Source: Adiantum capillus-veneris
Lineage: Eukaryota > Streptophyta > Polypodiopsida > Polypodiales > Pteridaceae
Direction: 5' to 3'
DNA: 64,000 bases
Assembly (NCBI GenBank): GCA_014529385.2
Contig: CM043956.1
Location: 59,963,120 to 60,027,119 of the forward strand
The notes under the pieces were generated by a model. It saw only the letters and a program-made list of their open reading frames with translations. It did no database searches and was not told where the DNA came from. The translations under genes were made by a program, and so were the position numbers. Each line of letters begins with the position of its first letter. The first letter of the stretch is position 1. Shown here piece by piece: positions 22,020 to 32,462 of the stretch.

Positions 22020-24540
22020 CCACCAAACCATGCTTTCAACCATTTTGAACATCTCAAAAAGGTCTTTGAAAAATGTAGACTTTACACGTTTGCTTAAATC
22101 CTAAAAAGTGCATATTTATGGCCAGACAAGGAAAACTTCTTGGACATATATTGTCTAAGGACAGCACAACGAGACTGATATGGATAAAATTGATGTTATT
22201 GTTGAATTGCCAAGACCGACAATAGTCAAAGGGGTTCACGCTTTCATGGGACATTGTGGATATTATAGATGATGCATTTATATGTATGCTTTAATTGCAA
22301 AGCCCATGTATGGCCTGATTACACTCTTTGTATGGAGTGATGAGTGTGAAGAATCCTTCATGAATCTTAAACAAGCTCTCACGAGTCACTACATCCCCAA
22401 TATTGAAAGCACCATATTTAAATAAGATATTCCATGTATATGTTGATGCTTCCAATTTGCCATTGTTTGCATCTTACCTCAACCTGGGGACGAAAACATC
22501 AATTTTTCCATTTCCTATGCTAGTAGACAGCAGAATGTGGCAGAGAAAAACTATATAACCACCTAAAGAGAAGGATTAGGTATGATCTATGATATAAAAA
22601 AGAATAGATATTACCTATTAGCCAACAAATTTGTGTTCTTTGCAGACCACCAAGCTTTAACGTATTTGGTCAACAAGCCATGCAACACTGGAAGTATAGC
22701 GAGATGTTTCTTCATTCTTTTGGAATTTGATTTCACTATAGTTGTAAAAAGAGGCCCAACACACCAAAAAGCAGATCATTTATCAAGGGCTATTTCAGGA
22801 GACTTACCACAAAAGCAGTAGAAGATGATCTACCAGATGCATATTTGTTCCCCGTGGAAATGATACCCCGTTGGACAAAAAACATGGTTTCATTGATGAT
22901 ACCCCGTTGGACAAAAGCAGTAGAAGATGATCTACCAGATGCATATTTGTTCCCCATGGAAATGATACCCCGTTGGACAAAAAACATGGTTTCATTGATG
23001 ACTATAGCTCAAGTGGATTCTCAAATATCACTTCCTATTACACCAGGATTAATTGGGCAATCGGCTATGTATCAATTACTTGCTGGGAGGCTATACAAAA
23101 GAAATCAAGATGGAATATTTCTTTTGTGTATTAATCGTCAAGAGAGAACCCAATACCTAAATCAAACTCACATTATTTTAGTGGGACTTCACTTTGCGGA
23201 AGACCAAACTATGCAACAGATCCTTGGACTTGGAGTATTTTGGCCAACCATGAGAAGTGTGTTCACTCATTTTTGAAAGACTATATTCAATGCCAAAAAC
23301 AAACACCCGTACCTCATGTGACATTATTTCAAATCTCAGGCATTCCTAAGTGGAGTAACTATAGAGCTACTTACTTATCAAGCAGAACATTTCGTGAGGA
23401 TATGAGTAAACGCCACCAGAGAGCTATTGAAACTGAAGTAAGAGACTATGCTCTTATTGAAACCAATTGTTTGAGAGTGGAAAGGATCAACATTTGTGTC
23501 TTTGTGCAAATAAAGATGAATATATACCCATTCTGGAGCAAGCACATGCTGGATTAGCTGGAGGTCACTTTCTAAGTGAACCCACCGCTAGAGCAATTTC
23601 AATGGCAAGCATATGGTGGCCAACACTTTTTGCAGATGCCAAAGAATATGTTCAAAGATGTGATCCATGCCAATGATAAAAAATGCCAACAGCGGTAAAT
23701 AGCATGCCGTTAAGGCCAATGATGAAGGCTAGAGCTTTTGCAAAATCGGACATAGACTTTGTCGTACCAATATAACCACCTACTTATATAACTCAAGCAT
23801 TGTAGCTACGGACTATTTGACCAAGTGGGTAGAGGCTAAGGCAGCCAAGAATAATTACGCTAGAACCACAGCCGCATTCTTGTATGAGAATGTATTCACA
23901 AGATATGGACTTCCAATATAAATGGTCAGTGATAAAGGAACTCATTTCCTCAATGAGATAATTGAGTATCTATTGAATGAATTTATGGTCATCCATAACA
24001 AATCCGCTCCTTATCATCCACAAGCAAATGGAAGATGAGCACATAAATAAAATTCTTAGCTCAATATTGACTAAAGTGGTTAGTTCAGGACGAACTGATT
24101 GGGAAATGAATCTACATGCTTCTCTATGGGCTTATAGAGTTTCATTCAAGACAGCTTTAAATGATACACCTTTTAACCTTGTTTATGGTCTTGATTCCAT
24201 ACTACTGATGGAATTTCTATTGCCGACACTAAAGGTAGCTAAAGATCTTTAGTGGAAAGGACATGAATTGTTAGAGAGGCTTGAAGATTTAAAAAATATT
24301 GATGAACAAAGGCTAACATCTGTAGCTCACATTTATGTACAGAACGGAAGCAAAAATAGCTTTTGATTTACATCTAGTCACAAAACACTTCAAAAAAAGG
24401 GGACCTAGTTTTAGTTTATTTCCTTAAGCAACACATTCCCAAATTCAAGGCACTTTAGATGGTGAACCAATGGCTAACTGGATTAGTGGATGCCGCTTAA
24501 AGAAGTACCATTTGCCACTAACCAATGATTTGCTAGAAAA
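22020..24540 (+). pseudogene. E2 gypsy pol relic: RT end, RNase H, integrase
   Basis: From 22020: an RT palm/thumb junction (FEHLKKVFEKCRLY, then NPKKCIFMARQGKLLGHIL) with a stop, then FMGHCGYYR, and an RNase H-like connection (FADHQALTYLVNKPCNTGS; HQKADHLSRA at 22770). Integrase follows: a zinc module near 23550-23676 (GGHF ... CDPCQ), a catalytic-core stretch TDYLTKWVEAKAAKN (23810), VSDKGTHF (23930) and YHPQANG (24010). A TGA replaces the codon region before the expected Glu, and later SLWAYRVSFKTALNDTPF appears at 24120. Stops and at least four frame changes make it non-functional. The lineage differs from G1/G2. Confidence 0.8.
22811..23001 (+). repeat. 102-bp tandem duplication inside E2
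   Basis: The unit 22811-22912 is repeated from 22913 to about 23001 with one substitution. 102 is a multiple of three, so the frame beginning at 22845 stays open across it. The unit itself contains a smaller internal repeat (ATACCCCGTTGGACAAAA) that may have seeded the duplication. Confidence 0.9.
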
Positions 24541-24545
24541 AACGC

Positions 24546-25440
24546 ATGCAAGAAAGTAGAGAAATATTAAACGAGAGCAGGTTGTTGACAAAGATCAAGA
24601 GGAAGCTTGACTCTAAGTACTCAAGAGGAAAGCCGCTTTCAAAAATTAACAAACACCTATTCCTACCAAAATTTTGGAACCAAATAAAATACTATGGGAA
24701 TCACAAAATGATGCGGTATCAAACGGATGATGAATGGTTGGATGGAACTGACCTTTGCATCATAGTAAAATAAAACAATCATAGCACAAGTGCATTAGTA
24801 GATATTGGTGCTTGAATGAATGCAGTCAATTATTCCACTTACAAGAAAGCTACGGATCAATTTTTAGCATCGGGAATATCTACTATCAAAGGATGCAACA
24901 AAAACCCAACATCGGCATTGGGATTGGTTAACAATAACGTGATAGTAAATGGATTTTCAAACCCTGATTAGTTTATATGCATACTAGATGAACATATGAA
25001 TGAAACTATGATTCTTGGAATCTCATGGATGCGGACATACAAGGCAGTACCAGATTGGGACACCAATCAACTCAAGCTATCACTTAAAGGATGACAACTC
25101 TTAGTTCCAATTGCACCGAGAAAACAGGAATGGAAAAGAGGTTAAGAAACCAGGGAATAATCCATCTACATCAGCCTCTAGTCAAGAAAATGCTACAAGC
25201 AGCATGTAAGGAGTTAGGCAGATTTGGGTACCAAAACCAAAGCTCAAAGACAATCGGTCTCAAATTTGGGTGCCCAAAAACTCATCTACAACACTTAAGG
25301 AAGTTTCCCATCTAACAACTCAGAAAAGAACATCTTTTCGAAGAGAATCTAGCACTAGATGGGTTTGGAAACCAAAGGAGTCTTCTCCACAAACTGCAAA
25401 GCTGATAAATTAGTGGAAAGTTAAATCTCAAATAACTCCA
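24546..25440 (+). pseudogene. E2 3' module: retropepsin-like domain with W-P-K tail
   Basis: Downstream of the integrase. The frame beginning at 24546 runs, with four stops, through LVDIGA (24808; D-x-G-A), MNAVNYSTYKKA, and MILGISWMRTYKAVPDW (about 25008-25058). It then has a Lys/Trp/Pro-rich tail with IWVPKPKLK, IWVPKNSS and WVWKPKESS near 25225-25385. The same arrangement of motifs is found at 3139-2102 in E1 (NVVNYSTF, VGVPWMHTYQATPNW, then IWVKK and LWIPK). Protease normally precedes RT in gypsy elements; here a protease-like domain lies after integrase. Confidence 0.55.
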
Positions 25441-25777
25441 CCACAATAGTTCATTAACCAAAAATTGAAACACCAATGGAGAGTTAAATCTTAGCAACCA
25501 TCATCATTGTTACCAACAGCTCAAGAATCAGTGTGCCAAAGCATTCAGACAGTACAATCAGGCAAAGAACACATAAAATACAAAATCTACTATTTAGAAG
25601 ACATCAACAAGATACCTTGACCACAGAAACCCTCGAGTTAACTACTCAAGACCCAAATCTTGCACCGCATACTGATTTAAATTGCATTGGCCTTCAAAGC
25701 ATGGTAGAGCCAACCACGACTATGCATAGATACGATTGTTCAACCCATGCACACAGTCTCTCAGAGTACTCCATCTA

Positions 25778-25793
25778 GGAGAGGGGGAAGGAA
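25778..25793 (+). other. Candidate E2 polypurine tract
   Basis: A 16-base purine run (GGAGAGGGGGAAGGAAA-like) right after the last coding traces of E2. LTR-like starts with TG follow at 25814 or 25840, but I see no matching copy, so the 3' LTR is unproven. 25840-27230 is AT-rich and has no supported gene; it contains one further GTAAATAATC box near 26778. Confidence 0.35.
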
Positions 25794-27231
25794 ACTTCAT
25801 TAATTAAGGGCAATGTTTGAAGAGGGAGAAAAAGTTGGATGTTAACACGTAATTTTTTGCAAAATTACCTAATAATGCCCTGAAAAATCATCAATAGCAA
25901 AATTTCAGCTGATAAAATCTCCCCGATGAGTGTAAATATTGTATGTACTATCAGAAATTACATCATTCCTTTTTGCTTATTTTTATTAATTTTTCTTCAT
26001 ATTGGAGCTTTAAAATGGATAATTCCACCAAAAAGTAATAAAATAGTGTTTTTCAATGGATTTTCTTAATTGTTGATGTTTTAATTTTCTTTTTTGTGCA
26101 TTTTATTATTTTCTTTGATTTTCAATAAATAGGTTAAAAATTAATATTAAAAATCGAATGAGCTCAAATGGAGAAATTGAAAATACGTTGATGATCAAGA
26201 GGACAAGACGGATAGGTACAAAAAATTTTGATCAAAACGCCAAACAAAAGCAGGAAGCCTAAATTAGGCCGCCAAGGCGTGTTTTTGCAAAATTCTCGTA
26301 GAATGAGCTAACGGAGTCCGATTGAGGAAATCTTTGAGTCTAACGGAGATTTCACAGCCCATTAGGACTAACAAGGGAATCTGGGGGAAATAACTTTGAA
26401 AAGTCCGAGTATAGATGTCTTAGGTAGCCCAAAATCACCTCATTTCTACTAGTCACCCTTGGAGAAGAGATCTCTTGGCCTACTTCGCATGCGATTTTTG
26501 GATTCCACAGTCACCATTTTCACTGCCGTTTCACACAAGACATGAGAGGTAAAATCTAAACTCATCAAAGAGCATTTCTATACATTCGGATAACAGGTAT
26601 AGGTTCGGGAAAAACCCTAGAATCCCAATTGTGTACAGACTCCTAGGACACAAAAATGACCATGGGGACCTGTCAGCTCAACAAATTGGACAAGATTTGA
26701 ATTGTAGCATGTCCCTAGATAGTAGAACACTTCCATATCATTAGATGACCATTTGGTAGGGGTCGAGGGGGTCCCCAAGTAAATAATCAAGGTTTTTCCC
26801 ACATGCCAGAATTGAATTATGACTTCACGGGCAGCATATAGACAAGGTCTATAAACAATGTACTTATATGGTTTCAAGAAAACTGTCAAGGAAAGCCCTC
26901 TAATAGCATGAAACATCTCACAAGCTACGAAGCGTCATTTTTGACATATGGAGTCAAATTGACTTTGAATGAGCCCAAAATGAATGAGCAGCATCAGGAC
27001 TATGTAACGGACAAGTCCATGTCTTCAATAGTGACCAAACACCTCTACACACCAAGTGGTAACAAAACTGGTGACTTCAGAGTCAACAAGAGCACAAAGT
27101 GATGCCAACATGACCAAATCTTACCAAACTCATTTTACGACATGTTTTAGATGTAATAAATCTATGTGGGTCATCAAATTGTCATTTCAAGCATAAATTT
27201 TAGCTTATGTAAATAATCAAAATTATTTACT

Positions 27232-27925
27232 GTTTTGCAAATTTACTTGAAAATCATCATCAGGCTTGACCTATCACTTGTACACATCTATTTCATGTCA
27301 CATGTCAAATATGAGCCCAAAATGTCCAATAATTCTCAGACTTTGTAAAAACAAAAGTCGCCAAGTAGCTCTTCAATACTAATTTTGAGTTATTTGTCAC
27401 AGTTTTTGACCCAAAACCTTTCATATCTCACATAGAGGGTCTATAGCATGTCTAGAATCAATTTGAAAGAAAAAATGTTCAAATTGATGAAAATGTAAAT
27501 AGTTGCAATTATTTACATTTTGCTCAAATGAGCCCAAATCTCATCTTTGACCTCATGGGACCAAAGTTCATACCATCCGTTTTGCAAATTTACTTGAAAA
27601 TCATCATCAGGCTTGACCTATCACTTGTACACATCTATTTCATGTCACATGTCAAATATGAGCCCAAAATGTCCAATAATTCTCAGACTTTGTAAAAACA
27701 AAAGTCGCCAAGTAGCTCTTCAATACTAATTTTGAGTTATTTGTCACAGTTTTTGACCCAAAACCTTTCATATCTCACACAGAGGGTCTATAGCATGTCT
27801 AGAATCAATTTGAAAGAAAAAATGTTCAAATTGATGAAAATGTAAATAGTTGCAATTATTTACATTTTGCTCAAATGAGCCCAAATCTCATCTTTGACCT
27901 CATGGGACCAAAGTTCATACCATCC
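27232..27925. repeat. 347-bp tandem duplication
   Basis: 27232-27578 and 27579-27925 are the same 347-bp sequence with a single difference seen by eye (CACATAGAGGG versus CACACAGAGGG). Each copy contains a near-perfect 30-bp palindrome around GTAAATAGTTGCAATTATTT (27491-27520 and 27838-27867). So little divergence implies a recent event. Confidence 0.95.
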
Positions 27926-27971
27926 GTAGGCTATTTAATCAAAGTTCATACCATCCGTAGGCTATTTAATC
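27910..27971. repeat. 31-bp tandem duplication
   Basis: The unit beginning AAAGTTCATACCATCCG at 27910 is repeated exactly from 27941. It overlaps the end of the 347-bp duplication and runs into the E3 coding frame. Confidence 0.93.
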
Positions 27972-29395
27972 AATTTGAGGAGGTGCAATTATATCATATT
28001 CCTAGGAAACAAAATGAAGATGTTGATTTACTTGCACAACAAGCCATTGCATGTGTTGAGAGAGAAGTGCAGGTCATCATGGTGGCAGCAGCTGTCAAGC
28101 AACCGAGATACCAGGGATTGGAGTCATTGGCTCCCATTATTGGCTACATTTTGGAGGGTGAGTTTCCACAAGACTTCACGAAGGCTCAGAAGAGGAGACT
28201 CATGAAGAAGGCAAGTTTCTATCTCTTCCTAGAAGGCTCCCTCTATCAAAAAGGGAAGGATCAAGTGTGCAGAAGAGTACCAACTATCGAGGAAATTCCA
28301 ACCATTCTAAAAGGTTTGCATGAAGAGGCATGTGGTGGTCATTTTTCCCAAGAATTAACTGTGAAGAAGATTTTGCTTGCGGGGTATGTTTGGCCAAGTC
28401 TGCATGTGGATGTCCAACATTGGTGTAAAAGTTGTCACAATTGTCAGGTAAATGGGAATAGAAGATTGATTTATGGTCCAAGGCAAATCATGCTTGCAAA
28501 TGGACCCTTTGAAAAGTGGGGCATTGATGCTATGGGTCCTCTGCCTAGGACAAAAAATGGTAAACTCTACATTCTAGTGGCTGTAGACTATATGACTAGG
28601 TGCGTGGAAGCACAAAGTGTGGCAAAGGTAAATGAGAGGACAGTGAGCAAATTCGTCTACACTCACATTTGTTCTAGATTTGGCACACCTTTGGAGATTG
28701 TTTCTGATAATGGTCCAGGGTTTAGAAAGGGATTGCTCACAGAAGTCTGTGAAGAACTTCACATTCTACATCGTCACAGTACACCCTACTATCCCCAATC
28801 AAATGGTTTGGTAGAAAAAGCTAATGGTGTCATTGCAGGCATCATTAGAAAGATGGTGAAAAACAAGACAAAGTTGTGGGATGACTTCTTGGATGGTGCC
28901 TTGTGGGCGTATCGAACCACATATAGGGAAGCCACGGAGTTCACACCATTTCACTTGGTCTATGGTCAAGAGGCTTTACAGCCAATTGAACTAAACATTC
29001 CAACAATGCGACTTCATGGAAAATCAGCACAAGATGATCAAGAAGCATGGATGGATCGACTTCTTACCTTAGCTGAGCTTGAGTGGAAAAGAGAAGCAGC
29101 ATACGAGTGCTATAAGAGGAAAGCCACACAGACAAAGGAGAAGCTTGACAAGAAACTGAAGGACAAAGGCATCAATGAACGAGATCTTGTGCTAAGGTAT
29201 GACAATCGACTCGATAATCATTTTGATGCCAAATTTGAAACAAGATGGTAGGGGCCATACATAGTCAAGAAGGCTTTCAATTCAAGTTACTATCAACTTA
29301 TGGACTTGAATGGGAAAGAGCACTCCAGGAAGGTAAACGGCTATCGCTTGAAGCCTTACTTGAGTCGCCTTCTACCAAAGGATCTACCATAGCAA
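27965..29395 (+). pseudogene. E3 gypsy pol: RNase H end and integrase
   Basis: The coding trace starts at the RNase H C-terminus (VQLYHIPRKQNEDVDLLAQQ) and continues through a full integrase. It has the zinc module HEEACGGHF ... CKSCHNCQ, the catalytic triad in VAVDYMTRCVEA, VSDNGPGF and QSNGLVEKANG, then SLWAYRTTYR-type sequence, and the GPY/F C-terminus GPYIVKKAFNSSYYQL. The open frame runs to 29251, where a TAG replaces an expected Trp codon before GPYIV; the frame then stays open to about 29390. RT and gag are missing: sequence upstream is the duplicated non-coding block. The integrase core itself looks intact. Confidence 0.88.
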
Positions 29396-29522
29396 AAGGC
29401 AACTATCCGATGTAAGTATTGTTCCATGAAGCATGAGTGTAACACAAACCAAAATTCCAAGGGGCCAAACAATGAAGATCTTGTCAAGGACTCTGAAGCA
29501 CTCTCTTTGGAAAAGATTCTTT

Positions 29523-29548
29523 ATGATGGTACATGAATATACCATCAT
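29523..29548 (+). other. Hairpin before the E3 polypurine tract
   Basis: ATGATGGTA (29523-29531) and TACCATCAT (29540-29548) form a perfect 9-bp stem with an 8-base loop, ending three bases before the polypurine tract. Function unknown. Confidence 0.6.
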
Positions 29549-29550
29549 CC

Positions 29551-29560
29551 TGGGGGAGGG
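29551..29560 (+). other. E3 polypurine tract
   Basis: TGGGGGAGGG, downstream of the last integrase codons and 4 bases before a TGATAGCC LTR-like start. It would prime plus-strand synthesis of E3. Confidence 0.65.
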
Positions 29561-29564
29561 CTAA

Positions 29565-31900
29565 TGATAGCCATTTTTCGGCTCTCTGTGATTGCCATAG
29601 TGAGTTATCTCCCCCTATCAAATCACTCAAACACTGTGGTTACCCTCACCCTTTCACTGTATATAGGTGCGTGTGAGTTAGGGGACTTTTTCCATATCTC
29701 CTTACTGAAATAAAAAACCCTCAATTAGCTAGGCATTGGGCTAGTTGAGCCAAAAAAATAAAAAAAATAAAAAATATAAGTATATTATGGCCCATGCGTA
29801 TGTAAATATTTCTTTGTATATAGGGCCTAAATAAAAGATTTTTTCATAATTATTTTGGTATTTATTTAAATATTTTTACCTAGGTGTGTGTTATTTATGC
29901 TCTGTACATTGCCTCACCATTACCACAATTTTTCTTACCATTTTTCATACTCTTTATTCCATATAGAAATATTTTCATGTAATCTTCTCTTATATTTGGT
30001 GTAACTCCACCCCAACAAAAATCCAAAAAAACTAGTTTTATTTATGTGTATATTTTTTCACTATTGTGATTTTTCCCTTCCTACATCTATTTTGTTTTTT
30101 TTCTAAAAAATTAGAACACCAAAAATATTTATCTTTTTATGGTAGCCTCATAATGAGAGAGATTTCTTTTGACCCCTTTATATTTTTTCCACTTATATTA
30201 TTTATATTTGACATGTACATATTTTTTAGACCCCTCAATATTTGATTTTCTTAGTTGTACTATTCACTTATATCATGATCTCACCAATATCTTCAATTAT
30301 AGACCTACCAAATAAGGTCCAGGGTAGGTGGCATGCATACATGCACTATGGAGGGCTCACTCTTGGAGGTATTCAAAAGAATCATCCAAAGAAGGACCTT
30401 GTGCAGTGGAAAAACACGGTCGGTTTTGCTGAATTTTTAAAGTTCACTTGCTCTCCAAATTTGAAAAGGTGATACAAACAAAATTTGTAGCTCGTGGGCT
30501 GAACTTTTGCCTCATATTTTTTTCATATTTTTTTGAGCTACGAGCTGTGAGCTATGATTTTATTAGTGGACCCCAGTTTTCCCATGCTATGCAGCCACAC
30601 TCTCTCTTCCACTTTATCATTTTCCTCTTTCACACACACTTCTCCACTCATCATCCCCACCTCTCTCACCACTCCTCTCTGCACCCTACTCACCTTCTCC
30701 TCAACCTTGAAGAATAAGAGAAACCATGGTGAACTCATACCTCCCACACTCAATTCTATTCCAAAATTGACCACCTAGTTTCATTTTTCCTCCTCCAAAT
30801 TACCCATATCTATCAAAAAACCACAAAATTCAGCCTCTTCTCTTAAAAGACAGCATCATGGTGGTTGATTACTCAGCTTCAATTACCTTGTCTCTCAAGG
30901 AAGGTCAAGAGTGGAGAAAAAATGTACCGTCAAAGCTAGTGGACCGTCAACAAGCGTCAAAATTGGCCCTAGCTACTCAAGACACTTGGAGCATCAACCT
31001 TGTAAGAAATCCACCTTTTCTTACCTCTTAAGAGTTTTTCTTCCTTATTTGTATCCTACATGGATACTCCCATTGTAAATATCCAATTCCATTTGTAAAT
31101 TAATACTAACTCTACTAACACTAACCCACTATGAAAAGTCCTATCACCTCCATTTCTCTCCTCTCTCTTTCCCCACCAACTTCTTAATAATTCCAAGCAA
31201 AAGAAATTAGATAAATTGCTGAAAATCTAACCCAACCATGGTTAGATGAGTAACCCTAGCCTTCAAAATTGCTATAAAAGGAGGGTGTAGCTAGCACAAA
31301 AAGGGGGGAGAAGAAAGAGCACTATGCTATAGCTTGAGAAGCCAAGCTCAACCTCTTGAGAAGGAGCTCTTGAGTGGAATCTCATTGGCATTAGGCATAT
31401 GTATGTGTTGTATTAGGGGTGATTAGCAAGGGAACTCTATGCCATTGTAAGAGAGAGGGATCATTAAATTGAGGGTAGGAAATCTATCATTTCTCCTACT
31501 AGTGTAAGCCCAACATTTGCTGAATCAAGGAGGGTGAATTTGCACTAAGCATGGATACCTTGTCTCCCTTCCAACGTGAAGTCATGGACAATAATGATGT
31601 GTAAGTGTCTTGGTGTTTTATTTAAGTTCTTGATAGCTTGTCTCTGGTGTTGTCATCAATCTAGCCATAAATCCCACATACTGTAAGAGGGCGACAGGGT
31701 GGAGAGGACTCCCCTGGCCTTAAGACAGTGATTGGGGTGGCTTTTTTCTTGTGATGTGTTGTGGTGTAATGTACTCAGGCTATGTTGAACAAATACTAAT
31801 CTCACTTTGATTGGTCATGACAGATTTGTAAGAAGGCATTAGTGCAACAAGCACCCCCTTCCCCCTTCTCTCTCTTTCTTACATATATATATTTATGTTT
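29565..31900 (+). mobile_element. E3 3' LTR (right end not resolved)
   Basis: Begins TGATAGCC after the polypurine tract. About 2.3 kb of AT-rich DNA without a supported gene. A TATA box and a downstream transcript-leader-like stretch lie at 31273-31400, consistent with a promoter in a long LTR. I cannot place the right end because no second copy is in the window; it may extend past the TC microsatellite to about 32160. Confidence 0.5.
31273..31280 (+). promoter_or_regulatory. TATA box in E3 LTR
   Basis: TATAAAAG within GCTATAAAAGGAGGG. It is followed by CTAGC and a purine-rich stretch, then AAGCCAAGCTCAACCTC, a typical plant LTR arrangement. Transcription would start roughly 30 bp downstream on the plus strand. 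Confidence 0.5.
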
Positions 31901-31939
31901 GCTTGATCATTAACGATACACTTCAAAGCAGTCCGAGCA

Positions 31940-31942
<3 letters not shown>

Positions 31943-32026
<84 letters not shown>
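31943..32026. repeat. (TC)n microsatellite
   Basis: An uninterrupted TC tract of 84 bp. The flanking 32027-32460 has no supported gene but contains a GTAAATA-type palindrome variant at about 32391-32410. Confidence 0.95.
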
Positions 32027-32029
<3 letters not shown>

Positions 32030-32462
32030 TTTTAGTGTGTGAGAGTGTTCCATTGGTGTTAGGGTTAGTGTAAATTCCTTGCTTGGTTGTGGGTTGCTCT
32101 AACGATTCTCCTCTTTTTCGTCCTAGTTCGCTCTTAAACTAGGTGGTGCCACTTGTGTAGTTGGGATTTGGCTGTGGGTTTGTTTTTTTGGTTTGTGTTG
32201 TGTTGTGCCCTAGCCCCATTGAGCAGCACGGGAGCCTTGAAGGGTGTCTAGAGGTTGCTCTTCTTGTTGCCCGCCCCGGACCGCTTCAACACTCAAATGA
32301 GCTCAAACTTGACTCAGAGTATCTAAATCACATGTTCTTCAAGTCTATGAATTCAAAAGTGCAAAAAAATGAACAAAACTCCCTACTTTAAATAATCGCA
32401 ATTATTTACTTTGCTTGCAATTTTTAACCTGGAGTGGATGATTTTGATATATACATGTTTTT

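Noticed and set aside
30448-30774. Overlapping frames in the E3 LTR
   Set aside because: Low-complexity pyrimidine-rich DNA inside an LTR, no domain.
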